NCBI GenBank assembly: GCA_022573815.1
Contig: JACZTG010000005.1
Coordinates: forward strand, 62,001-126,000
Reading direction: 5' to 3'
Source: Candidatus Neomarinimicrobiota bacterium
Lineage (GTDB): Bacteria > Fidelibacterota > SORT01
Length of the DNA: 64,000 nt
Shown here: one piece after another, positions 8,009 to 16,147 of the stretch
Layout: each line of letters begins with the position of its first letter
Position numbering within the stretch: the stretch's first letter is position 1
Translations under genes and position numbers: made by a program
The notes under the pieces: generated by a model
What the model was told of the DNA's origin: nothing
The model's database searches: none
What the model saw: the letters and a program-made list of their open reading frames with translations, nothing else

Positions 8009-9234
8009 GCTAACTCTTCGCTGCTGACCCGCGCTGTAAATCCAATGCTTTCTAATTTTTTAGAAAACAATGAGATCCTCTCAGAGGCGATTTTTGCCGC
8101 ATTATGATTTGACACCTTAAAAACCACTTTAGCTTCTTTATTTTTTATTTCCAAAGTCACTTCAGTCTTTCCTAAAGGTTCAATGTTAAATTCCAGTACT
8201 GCTTTCCATTCATTTTCAATTTTTTCATTATCAGGAAATTGCCAGAGAGAAGTGCCGTCATCACTGTTATCTATAGGAGCAAATAACAGCGCCAATTGCA
8301 TGCCATATTGGCTACTCATTCTAAGGACATCCATTTCCTTAACTATCTTATCGGCAGAAGTCAGTAGTTTGTTTAATATTTGAATATTATAACCAAGGCT
8401 AATTAGGTCTTTTATCCTTCTAATCATTCCTATCAGCGAGCTTTTCAAATTCAGAGATTTTGTGCCGGATGTTGATAAGTTATTTTTCTTTATAGATTGA
8501 TATACAGATGCTTCGTGACTCAATCCGAAATTTTTCCCTATCCTGGATATTGTATCAAAATCTCTATCATTTTTAATTCCATTTCGGCTTAATAAATATA
8601 TTTTTATAAATTTTAGATTCTCATCATCTGTTAACCCGCTAACAGGCAAATTCGCTGACAGAATCATTAAATTGCGGTTAATAACGCTCATACTTTCTCG
8701 GACAGTTTTTGGGTGATCTTCAATATTCTGTCCTTGTGTTACATTGCTAACGCCTATAACACTGTTAATAACTTTCTTTAATTCCTCTTCATTTTCGTTA
8801 TCCGTCATTTTCGCACTTACTTCTTCAACCATATGAACTATTTTTTCTGATGTTATAGAATCTTCAAGTTCAAACAGACGTTCTGCGATTAGTTTATTGG
8901 CAAGATTGGAGTTTACGCCTAATTTTTTAAGACCATTCTTTAATCTGTTCTTTTCAGTTTTCCCTTTCGCCCATTTCAATATTATCTTTGGAGATGTTTC
9001 TGATACAAACGCGTACACAATCATTCCTATCTTCATTTGCACTGATGATTGCGCAATTAAGTTTAAACCATTAAGACGAAAGACATACTTATTCCCAGGT
9101 AATACGTCTATTACCTTACCTCGAACCAGCTGTCCGACTTTTAACCGGGATTTTAAACCATTAATCTTATCTGAAGAGAGTAGATTATAATTTGAAAGAG
9201 TTCTTCCTAACCCCGTGATTACGGGATTATCCAT
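8005..9234 (-). CDS. FliK-like hook-length-control domain protein
   Basis: A 409-residue protein. Only the C-terminal 80-100 residues are recognisable: EPLGKTEVTLEIKNKEAKVVFKVSN followed by a helix and a short strand (SIGFTARVSS), the pattern of the FliK/Flg_hook C-terminal domain that interacts with FlhB. The N-terminal 50 residues contain a small beta-barrel-like segment (RGKVIDVLPGNKYVFRLNGL). The bona fide FliK is at 29303-31231, so this is a second FliK-type protein, comparable to Bacillus YlqG, which also neighbours the FlhB-like protein. It overlaps the membrane protein upstream by 8 bp. Confidence 0.7.
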   Translation of the reverse strand: MDNPVITGLGRTLSNYNLLSSDKINGLKSRLKVGQLVRGKVIDVLPGNKYVFRLNGLNLIAQSSVQMKIGMIVYAFVSETSPKIILKWAKGKTEKNRLKNGLKKLGVNSNLANKLIAERLFELEDSITSEKIVHMVEEVSAKMTDNENEEELKKVINSVIGVSNVTQGQNIEDHPKTVRESMSVINRNLMILSANLPVSGLTDDENLKFIKIYLLSRNGIKNDRDFDTISRIGKNFGLSHEASVYQSIKKNNLSTSGTKSLNLKSSLIGMIRRIKDLISLGYNIQILNKLLTSADKIVKEMDVLRMSSQYGMQLALLFAPIDNSDDGTSLWQFPDNEKIENEWKAVLEFNIEPLGKTEVTLEIKNKEAKVVFKVSNHNAAKIASERISLFSKKLESIGFTARVSSEELA

Positions 9235-10561
9235 TTCCCTTCTCGTCTGCGAGAATGGCTAACATTAAACCTTCTTCATCTCTGTGCAATTCTTTCGCTA
9301 ATTCCCTTGAGCTTAAATGTGTGTCCGGTAATCTTCCGAGAGACGTAATCCCCTCTAAAATTGAATCATAAGATGTTTCATTCATTCCCTGGATTATTTC
9401 GACTTCGCTTTCGCTTATCAGGAGTTTCTGAGCTATCAATTTCGTAGAATTATTTTCTTCTGAAAGAGTCCTGATAGTTTTAATTATTTCATGACTATTC
9501 TGTTTATATTTGTGTGGAATCGATTTCAGATGAATATCAATGTCTGTATAGTCATCAATATATTTATCAGATAACTCATTTCCAGCGGCTTCTGTTTCTC
9601 TTTCAAATCGAACACCCTCAACTGTTTTCGCAGTGATAGAAGGCTGCAGTTGTTTTTCCAACTCTTCTTTGAATCGTTTACTTACCGGAATTACTTTGTT
9701 TTTACCCCTTGATCTCCAGAATATTACTACAAGCATCATTAAGGGACTCAGTAAAACTACTGCCAATAAAATTGCCCTTACGGTTTCCCATGAAATTTTC
9801 AAACCAATTAACTGATTCACCCAGAAATCAATGGATTTTAATTCAGGTGATTCAATTACCTCACCCTTCGATAAGGAAAAATGTAATTCCTGCAGATCAA
9901 ATCTTTCAATTTTGCCATAAAGCTCGGCAAGATGAAGATGGGCATTTTCTTTTAACTCGCTATCTTGTAGAGAATTGCTAAAACTTATTATGGCTAAGTC
10001 ATATTGGTTGTTTTGTTTTCTTACCTGCCCGATACCGAAATACGCTTTTGGATAGTCACCGTTACGTAAACGTATAGCCGTTCTATAGTTTTCTAAAGCT
10101 GCGGCGCTGTTTCCTGCGCGTCTATGTTTTTCGGCCACTTCGTATTTCTCAAAAGCTGCATAATCGACAAATTCGCCGCTCAGCACTACCGTTAATTTAT
10201 CGCCATCCACTTCCGGCAAGATGTCGAATGAAAATGGTCCATTCATACTAATGGTAACTTTACCGATCTCAGCGGATAAGTTTTGAATCGTGATAGACCG
10301 AATAAAAGGAATTTTCTTGAATTTATGAGTAATCGAACGGCGAACAGAAAGATTTTCCACATCCAACACAATACTGCTGTCCTCAGAAAATAAAGAGAGA
10401 ATGTTCAGGTTTTTATCCGAACTGATGGATATTTCGAATGCTCCGGGTAAAATATTTTCCTCAATTGATATATTGTTGTATCTTGAAGCAAGCGTTATTT
10501 GAGAATAAATCAATATAAGATTGAGTATGAACGTTGCCTTATAAATCAATTTGTTTTTCAT
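9227..10561 (-). CDS. AMIN-like/TPR membrane protein of unknown function
   Basis: A 444-residue single-pass protein. Residues 1-26 are a signal peptide. Residues 35-130 are strand-rich with the AMIN-domain pattern (FEISISSDKN, SIVLDVENLSV, a repeating amphipathic beta layout). Residues 135-225 contain two to three TPR-like repeats (AEKHRRAGNSAAALENYRTA, YFGIGQVRKQNNQYDLAI). A membrane helix spans about 259-282. The tail of 160 residues is cytoplasmic, with two HTH-like stretches (LIAQKLLISESEVEIIQG and SSRELAKELHRDEEGL). AMIN domains usually localise envelope machines. Its place between two signalling genes in the flagellar cluster suggests an envelope-to-cytoplasm role. No named family recognised. 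Confidence 0.6.
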   Translation of the reverse strand: MKNKLIYKATFILNLILIYSQITLASRYNNISIEENILPGAFEISISSDKNLNILSLFSEDSSIVLDVENLSVRRSITHKFKKIPFIRSITIQNLSAEIGKVTISMNGPFSFDILPEVDGDKLTVVLSGEFVDYAAFEKYEVAEKHRRAGNSAAALENYRTAIRLRNGDYPKAYFGIGQVRKQNNQYDLAIISFSNSLQDSELKENAHLHLAELYGKIERFDLQELHFSLSKGEVIESPELKSIDFWVNQLIGLKISWETVRAILLAVVLLSPLMMLVVIFWRSRGKNKVIPVSKRFKEELEKQLQPSITAKTVEGVRFERETEAAGNELSDKYIDDYTDIDIHLKSIPHKYKQNSHEIIKTIRTLSEENNSTKLIAQKLLISESEVEIIQGMNETSYDSILEGITSLGRLPDTHLSSRELAKELHRDEEGLMLAILADEKGNG

Positions 10562-10568
10562 AAGATTA

Positions 10569-11906
10569 TTATTCCAAATTTAACATTTCTACGCCATTAC
10601 CGTATTTTGAAAACTCTATTTTATTAATATTCGTAAGTTTATTAGTAACGTCCTCGATTCTTTTACTTGCTTTGACAGCAGCCCCGAGGATTTTTAATGT
10701 CTTTTCGTCCTCACTGCTTAGCAGTGTTTCAAGTAGCATAAGATTACCGTTCATCACGGTTAGCGGATTATTGATCTCGTGATTTAGGGCAACAACCGTG
10801 TTATATAGAACCCGCAGTTTTTCTGATTTAATTCTTTCGTCATCAAGAGCATCTTTTTCTTCAAGACTTTCGCACAACCAGAGAAAATTATTCGATTTTA
10901 TATCATTACTCACGAGCTCCGTTGCTGTTAACGATACGGGATAAATCTTCCCATCCGTATTTATAAGATTTATGCGAATTCCTACCACGCTCCCCTCTGA
11001 CTCTATTGTATTTCTAACCTCGTTAACCGACTCTATACCTCCTTCAAAAACATTTGCAATATTTTTCCCTTGAAAATCGTCAGGAGAAATACCTAAAAAT
11101 TCTCCCGCGCTTGGATTGATGAACATAATATTATCATTATCAGAAGTAACGAATATTGGTAGCGGAGAACTTCCTATCAAACCTTCTAAAAAGACTTTTG
11201 TGCGCTCCGTTTCTAAATTAAGACGTATATTATCTATCGCGATAGCTGCATGATTCGCGAGAACCGAAAGCACTCTAATATCAATTGCGCTAAAATAATT
11301 AGCCGGTTTTGCTAAACTCAACACTACTGTCCCGATTTTCACATCACTCGTAGCCAGAGGAATAATCACTATCGAACTTTCGTTATTTTTACTCGAATTA
11401 CCCATATCAGGAATGATAATCGGATTTGCTTCCGATAAAGCCCAATCAATTATTCCATCTTCTTTGAGCTTATTTATCGTTTTATATATATGTTGGGATT
11501 TATACATTTTCACTGATTTATCTGAAAACAGGTCTTTAACTTTTATCTGAAACCCGAACTCCTTAGGGCTTAGGAGATCTTTCAGAAACGACATAAGCAC
11601 CAATATAACGCTTTCTGGGTCTCTACTTGATTGGATAGCTTCTGAAATTCTTTGAGTCTCAATGAGTTCAGAGATAGAATTTTGAAAATCCGTTCTGTCA
11701 GATTGGAACTGAACAACTTTTTCCTTAACTAAGCCCAAATCCCTTTCCAAATTTTCGATTTGAATGTTTTTCGAGACGATTTCCTGAAACATGGTTAGAA
11801 AATCCGCGTTTGTTAAGCCGCTCTGCGCGTTAGGATTTTCTCCCTTGGAAATCTTTGATAGGAGAGATTCTATTCTTTCTTTTCTGGTTTTTTGCTTTAC
11901 GGTCAT
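10569..11906 (-). CDS. GAF-PAS-DHp protein lacking a kinase ATPase domain
   Basis: A 445-residue protein: coiled coil at 40-90, GAF at about 90-235, PAS at about 240-350 (LPIFVTSDNDNIMFINPSA), and HisKA-type helices with H376 in ALNHEINNPLTV. The protein ends at 445, only about 20 residues after the DHp helices, with no HATPase_c motifs. The tail YGNGVEMLNLE matches the tail of the GAF-DHp protein at 5598-6434 (YTSDGVHMLDI). The stop codon overlaps nothing downstream, and a 7-bp gap separates it from the next gene, so it is a complete gene. The start overlaps the HDOD gene by 4 bp. Function unknown. Confidence 0.85.
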   Translation of the reverse strand: MTVKQKTRKERIESLLSKISKGENPNAQSGLTNADFLTMFQEIVSKNIQIENLERDLGLVKEKVVQFQSDRTDFQNSISELIETQRISEAIQSSRDPESVILVLMSFLKDLLSPKEFGFQIKVKDLFSDKSVKMYKSQHIYKTINKLKEDGIIDWALSEANPIIIPDMGNSSKNNESSIVIIPLATSDVKIGTVVLSLAKPANYFSAIDIRVLSVLANHAAIAIDNIRLNLETERTKVFLEGLIGSSPLPIFVTSDNDNIMFINPSAGEFLGISPDDFQGKNIANVFEGGIESVNEVRNTIESEGSVVGIRINLINTDGKIYPVSLTATELVSNDIKSNNFLWLCESLEEKDALDDERIKSEKLRVLYNTVVALNHEINNPLTVMNGNLMLLETLLSSEDEKTLKILGAAVKASKRIEDVTNKLTNINKIEFSKYGNGVEMLNLE

Positions 11907-12784
11907 TTATTTGCAGTCAAATTGAAAAACGCTTTTGAATTTTCCAGTTCATTTTCGTATTCAACAACTATCTCATCGATATTGATCTCTGATTGAGCGA
12001 CTCCGATATCAGAGTATAATTTAGTCACTTCTTTTTCAAAACTGGTAGGAACATAATTTCCTGAATTTCCGATTTTCGCATGATGCGCGAGAGAATCCGC
12101 TGACCGTAATATTTTATATAACGGATTATCATGAATTCCGTTCGAGCTATGATGATTTGCGATCGATTCTACTAATTCAGGTGGAAGATTCCACCGTTCA
12201 ATCAACCATCCCCCCACCTGATCATGCCCAACTCCCAGCATATCCTCCTCAATTTCGGAAAGAGAGATTTCCTTCTTTTCGGATTCTTTTAAAACATCCT
12301 GATATTCATCCACTAAATCATTTAATAATAATTTTCCGATATCATGAATTAGACCGGCGACAAATGCTTCTCCAGGAATTTCATACCTTACTTTTCTTGC
12401 AAGCAATTTAGCCGCTACACCTGTAGCTATCGAATGCGACCAAAACCCGTTCATATCTAATCCGGATTCGTTATCCGATCCGTCCCATAAATTCATAACC
12501 CCGACACTAAGACAAAGATGTTTCAGTGAACTGAATCCTAAAATGACAATTGCGAGATTCAGGGTGCTTATTCTTTTAGGAAATCCGAAAAATGCTGAAT
12601 TTGCTACTTTTAAAACCTTCGCCGCGAGAACAGGGTCAGTGTTAATCAAATCGCTCAACATACCTGCTGTAGTTTTCGGGTTATCAACCAATTCGAGTAT
12701 CTTGGCTACCGTAGATGGTAATGTGGGCAGATCTTCCGTGTTGAGGATTTTTTCCTTTATTGCTTCTTTTCTGCTTATGTCCAT
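11903..12784 (-). CDS. HDOD-domain signalling protein
   Basis: A 293-residue protein spanning a whole HDOD domain: LPTLPSTVAKILELVDNP at the start, LINTDPVLAAKVLKVANSAFFG, the central ILGFSSLKHLCLSVGV helix, and the degenerate HD helix FVAGLIHDIGKLLLNDL with H168 and D169. HDOD proteins are non-catalytic adaptors found in chemotaxis and flagellar regulation (for example Campylobacter and Xanthomonas). It follows a small disordered protein and fliA and overlaps the GAF-PAS-DHp gene by 4 bp. This puts it at the head of the signalling block, where it may couple kinases to the FliA stage (inference). Confidence 0.88.
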   Translation of the reverse strand: MDISRKEAIKEKILNTEDLPTLPSTVAKILELVDNPKTTAGMLSDLINTDPVLAAKVLKVANSAFFGFPKRISTLNLAIVILGFSSLKHLCLSVGVMNLWDGSDNESGLDMNGFWSHSIATGVAAKLLARKVRYEIPGEAFVAGLIHDIGKLLLNDLVDEYQDVLKESEKKEISLSEIEEDMLGVGHDQVGGWLIERWNLPPELVESIANHHSSNGIHDNPLYKILRSADSLAHHAKIGNSGNYVPTSFEKEVTKLYSDIGVAQSEINIDEIVVEYENELENSKAFFNLTANK

Positions 12785-12785
12785 A

Positions 12786-13091
12786 TTAAATTTTTATATC
12801 TATTGCTTTACCCATTGAACCCGGCGTTTCTTCATTAGCCTTATTCTTTGGAGTAACAGATTCCTTTTTTTCTTCAGTTGAAAGATCATTTTCTTCATTT
12901 CCTAATTTCACTTCATCCGGCTTGTAAAAATCATCGCCATCATGCTTTTTTCCGTGATGACCTGATTTTTCTTCAACTTCCTTGAAAAAATCTCCCTTAT
13001 CTCCTGATTCGGGCGGTTTCCTCACCTTATAAGCTTTCTTTAAATCAACTGACTTATTTAAATTGCCTTTCACTATAGGAGAACCAAACAT
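12786..13091 (-). CDS. Small charged protein, unknown
   Basis: A 101-residue protein made almost entirely of charged and polar residues, probably intrinsically disordered, without membrane or signal segments. The only patterned piece is the tail GKAIDIKI, which matches GILVNVKV at the end of the other small unknown in the cluster (37360-37686). It lies between fliA and the HDOD gene with 1-23 bp gaps and is clearly part of the operon. Its position beside fliA might suggest an anti-sigma or chaperone role, but no FlgM signature is visible. No function is assigned. Confidence 0.6.
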   Translation of the reverse strand: MFGSPIVKGNLNKSVDLKKAYKVRKPPESGDKGDFFKEVEEKSGHHGKKHDGDDFYKPDEVKLGNEENDLSTEEKKESVTPKNKANEETPGSMGKAIDIKI

Positions 13092-13114
13092 CGCTAATCT
13101 CCTTGATTAATTGT

Positions 13115-13885
13115 TTACAGGCTTAGCCTGTTTTTTAAATCCTTCACTACCTTGGAATGGATTTGTGATACTCTGGATTCTGATAAATTTAATATCTCTC
13201 CAATTTCTCGTAAAGTAAGTTCTTCGTAATAGTAGAGCGCAACAACCAATTTTTCTTTTTTGGGAAGTTTCTCGATTTCACTGACCATCTGAGCCTTTAA
13301 TTCTTTATCCTCCATATCTTCAACGGGAGAAATGACATCTTTATCCGGAATTATGTCATACATATTGGTTGTTTCTCCTTCGCCCGAAGTCATTTCCTGG
13401 TCAAGAGAGATGGGATTAATAGCGCTGATTTCCTTTGAAAGTTGGTAATATTTTTGCAAAGGAATGTCAAGCTCTTCTGCTAACTCAGAATTACTCGGCT
13501 GTCTGCCGTTCTTTTCCACCAATCTCTTTTTGGCTTCTTCAACTCTTTTACTTTTATCTCTCAAGGACCTTGGAGCCCAATCCATTTTACGAAGTTCGTC
13601 CATCATAGCTCCGCGCACTCTTGTGAAAGCATAGGTCTCGAATTTCACTTCTGCCTTTTTATCGAATCTATCAATGGATTCCAACAACCCTATGACACCT
13701 GCATCAATCATTTCGTCTACAGATACGCTTGAAGGCAATTTACCGATGATGCCGCCGGCGATTTGCCGAACAAGGGGAAGATAATTCAAGAGAAGCCTTT
13801 CCCTGATTTTTTCACTTTTTGTCTCTTCATATGTTTCCCACAAAGTGTCATGAGAATTTTCAGTTGTTTCCGCCCACGAAGACAT
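13115..13885 (-). CDS. fliA: FliA, flagellar sigma-28 factor
   Basis: A 256-residue sigma factor of the FliA/WhiG class with regions 2, 3 and 4. Region 2 contains NYLPLVRQIAGGI, VSVDEMIDAGVIGLLESIDRF and FETYAFTRVRGAMMDELRKMDWAPRSLR. Region 3 shows GRQPSNSELAEEL. Region 4 ends with YYEELTLREIGEILNLSESRVSQIHSKVV, the -35-binding helix-turn-helix. FliA directs late flagellar (flagellin, capping and often chemotaxis) transcription. No FlgM is recognisable in the window, and no convincing sigma-28 promoter was found, so its targets probably lie elsewhere. Confidence 0.96.
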   Translation of the reverse strand: MSSWAETTENSHDTLWETYEETKSEKIRERLLLNYLPLVRQIAGGIIGKLPSSVSVDEMIDAGVIGLLESIDRFDKKAEVKFETYAFTRVRGAMMDELRKMDWAPRSLRDKSKRVEEAKKRLVEKNGRQPSNSELAEELDIPLQKYYQLSKEISAINPISLDQEMTSGEGETTNMYDIIPDKDVISPVEDMEDKELKAQMVSEIEKLPKKEKLVVALYYYEELTLREIGEILNLSESRVSQIHSKVVKDLKNRLSL

Positions 13886-13900
13886 AATTATTCCGCCTTT

Positions 13901-14134
13901 TTAAGTTGTTTCATTTTCTTCCGTTTCCTTGTTTACTTTCCCGCCAGACTTTAAAATCATTCGCGTAAACGATAGGTAGATTAAAACCGTGAAGTATACT
14001 GCCAGTGCTGTGAGAGTACCTTTTATTAGCATGTTCACAATGGATGCTTCTTTCAATAATCCCCAGAAGATTACTGAAAGAAAGCTCAGCAATACCGCCT
14101 TAAACAAAAACTGATTTACCATTCCATCCATCAT
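13901..14134 (-). CDS. Small two-TM protein between flhG and fliA
   Basis: A 77-residue protein with two predicted membrane helices (about 8-25 and 36-60), a short loop between them, and a charged C-terminal tail (KSGGKVNKETEENETT). Its ATG overlaps the flhG stop codon, so it is translationally coupled to flhG; fliA follows after 15 bp. A small membrane protein here could anchor or regulate FlhG/FlhF at the pole or the sigma factor, but nothing in the sequence proves it. No family recognised. Confidence 0.6.
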   Translation of the reverse strand: MMDGMVNQFLFKAVLLSFLSVIFWGLLKEASIVNMLIKGTLTALAVYFTVLIYLSFTRMILKSGGKVNKETEENETT

Positions 14135-14991
14135 TCACCTGTTGTTTCCATTAAATCCAATTCCACTATATTTCCCCTTTCGTTCTTTCGAAGATTTTCT
14201 AATACCTTTGTAAACATTTTGTTTATAACCCCGAATTTATCGCTGAGAACGGCCGGATTTTGATTTTCTACAGATTCTCCGAATTCATTCATTGAGCTTA
14301 CAGAGCCGGCGTAGGATATTTTTTGTTGCAAAAAATTTTCAGTCATTAAATTGAGCCGCGACGCTATTTCTCTGCTTTCGTCTTCATTTCGCGACTTATT
14401 GATTATTACCTGAATATCAATATCATCGCCGAGCTTTATTATTAAATATTTTGCAAGAGCATAGGTATCTGTGATAGAAGTAAGTTCAGGCGTACTGATA
14501 AGTATTATTGATGTGGATATTCTCGAAAATAATTCGAGATTCTCCAGTTCTGACGAGCCACCATCAATAATTACGAATGGATATTCTGAAGTAAACCGGT
14601 TCATATTATCGCACACTATCCTTCGCATTTCAATGTCAAAATTCCTATCTAAAGGAAACCCGTCCGCTCCGGCTATCAGATGTACTCCCGCATATGACCT
14701 ATCAATGACGTTTAGGATTGATTCCCTACCGTACACCACATCATCTAATCTTTTCGAAGGATTGCTTCCAATCATCATATCAAGGTGAGAGCCATGCGAA
14801 TCGGCATCGATGAGCAGAACGGGGGAATCCGCAGAACCCAATGTGTATGCCATATTCACTGACAGTAAACTTTTTCCTACGCCTCCCTTACCGCTCGCTA
14901 TCAGATACACTCTTCCTCCGGAATTTGGAGATATGGAAAAGCTCATCTCGCTTTCCCTAAATTCGTCTCTTAATGAAGTTGCCTGATCCAT
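14131..14991 (-). CDS. flhG: FlhG (MinD-like ATPase), flagellar number regulator
   Basis: A 286-residue ParA/MinD-type ATPase. It begins with the FlhG-specific activator helix DQAxxLR (DQATSLRDEF), which stimulates the FlhF GTPase, and continues with the deviant Walker A motif SGKGGVGKSLLS, the switch DADSHGSHLD, and VIIDGGSS. The C-terminal part gives the MinD-like INKSRNEDE loop. Directly downstream of flhF (5-bp gap), as in other polar or numerically controlled flagella. FlhG usually limits flagellar number together with FlhF. Confidence 0.95.
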   Translation of the reverse strand: MDQATSLRDEFRESEMSFSISPNSGGRVYLIASGKGGVGKSLLSVNMAYTLGSADSPVLLIDADSHGSHLDMMIGSNPSKRLDDVVYGRESILNVIDRSYAGVHLIAGADGFPLDRNFDIEMRRIVCDNMNRFTSEYPFVIIDGGSSELENLELFSRISTSIILISTPELTSITDTYALAKYLIIKLGDDIDIQVIINKSRNEDESREIASRLNLMTENFLQQKISYAGSVSSMNEFGESVENQNPAVLSDKFGVINKMFTKVLENLRKNERGNIVELDLMETTGE

Positions 14992-14996
14992 TCTCT

Positions 14997-16145
14997 TTAG
15001 TCTTTTATAATTCCGTCAACAAATCCGTTTACATTCCAAACCTTAATATCCTGAGGCACATTTTGTCCATTAGTCAGATATGAAATTGGTTTCCGGCTTT
15101 CTAATGCTACATCTAATATTGACCCCGGCTTGGCTGACTCGTCGAGTTTTGTGAATATCAGACTGTCAATATTCATTTTTCCGAATCCCTTTAAAGCCCG
15201 ATGCTGTGAATCCTTATCAGTAGAGGAACTGAGAACCATATGAACATGATGTGGTTTGGCTGAACTTACTATTTTGAGTAAATCGTTTATATTATTTGCG
15301 TCTTCAGGACTTCTGCCCGTCGTATCAATAAATATTGCGTCCTTCTCGGCATGCACTCCTATAGCCTTACGCATTTCACTGTCGGAGTAAACAACCTCCA
15401 TCGGTATCTTGAGGATATCGGCGAAAGCTCTAAGCTGGTCTGTGGCAGCAATCCTGAAAGTATCCGTTGTTATCAGCGCAACATTTAATTTTTTGTATAG
15501 CCTTGCCGACGCGGCTAACTTGGCGATTGTAGTTGTTTTACCAACTCCTGTTGGACCGATAACGACTGTTTTATAAGGCTCTTTAACACTTAGCTTTTTA
15601 GGCACCTTTGTTTTTAATAGATTCGCTATGTTTGATTTTATTCTTCTCTCAATGGCGGGTATATCCGCTAAATCTTTGCCGCCCATACTTTCGTATGATT
15701 TTATCAAAACTTTGCTGATAGTGTCCAATTCCATACCGCTGTTAGCCATTTTAGTGTAATAGACACCGAACGGATCAGGTAGGGCGGGAGTATTAGGATA
15801 CTGAAGACGATTTGACATCTCAAACAATGTACTTTGCAAACTCTCCACTTGATTTACCAATCCGATAAGCCTTAGCTCCTGTTTTTTATTTTGCTCGTCG
15901 TTAGCTGGAGCGATCGGAGCAGGCGGAATAAATCCACTGCTGCCTGTTCGGACTGACCTGTTACTGCCCGGAAAATTTTTATCGAGTGCGGCAGTGACTT
16001 CAACTAAATTCCGGGTTCCAAGTCCCATCAAACCTCCTTCAGTTACCTTTCTTGATTGAAGGATAACAGCTTCTTTGCCCAATTCTTTAGTTACCTCTAA
16101 AAGGGCTTCTCTCATTGTACTACCTGTAAATTTTTGAACTTTCAT
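14997..16145 (-). CDS. flhF: FlhF, SRP-type GTPase for flagellar placement
   Basis: A 382-residue SRP-family GTPase. The B domain at 1-110 starts with MKVQKFTGSTMREALLEVTKELG and VILQSRKV, the family entry signature. The NG domain has G1 (VIGPTGVGKTTTIAKLAA), ALITTDTFRIAATDQLR, FIDTTGR and the TKLDES guanine-specificity motif. FlhF marks the site of flagellar assembly. It follows flhA by 2 bp and is immediately upstream of flhG, the usual order. Confidence 0.95.
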   Translation of the reverse strand: MKVQKFTGSTMREALLEVTKELGKEAVILQSRKVTEGGLMGLGTRNLVEVTAALDKNFPGSNRSVRTGSSGFIPPAPIAPANDEQNKKQELRLIGLVNQVESLQSTLFEMSNRLQYPNTPALPDPFGVYYTKMANSGMELDTISKVLIKSYESMGGKDLADIPAIERRIKSNIANLLKTKVPKKLSVKEPYKTVVIGPTGVGKTTTIAKLAASARLYKKLNVALITTDTFRIAATDQLRAFADILKIPMEVVYSDSEMRKAIGVHAEKDAIFIDTTGRSPEDANNINDLLKIVSSAKPHHVHMVLSSSTDKDSQHRALKGFGKMNIDSLIFTKLDESAKPGSILDVALESRKPISYLTNGQNVPQDIKVWNVNGFVDGIIKD

Positions 16146-16147
16146 AA

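Noticed and set aside
13115-13885. Possibility that FliA is a general sigma factor (RpoD/RpoF-type)
   Set aside because: The region 2-4 pattern and length match FliA/WhiG, and it sits in the flagellar cluster.
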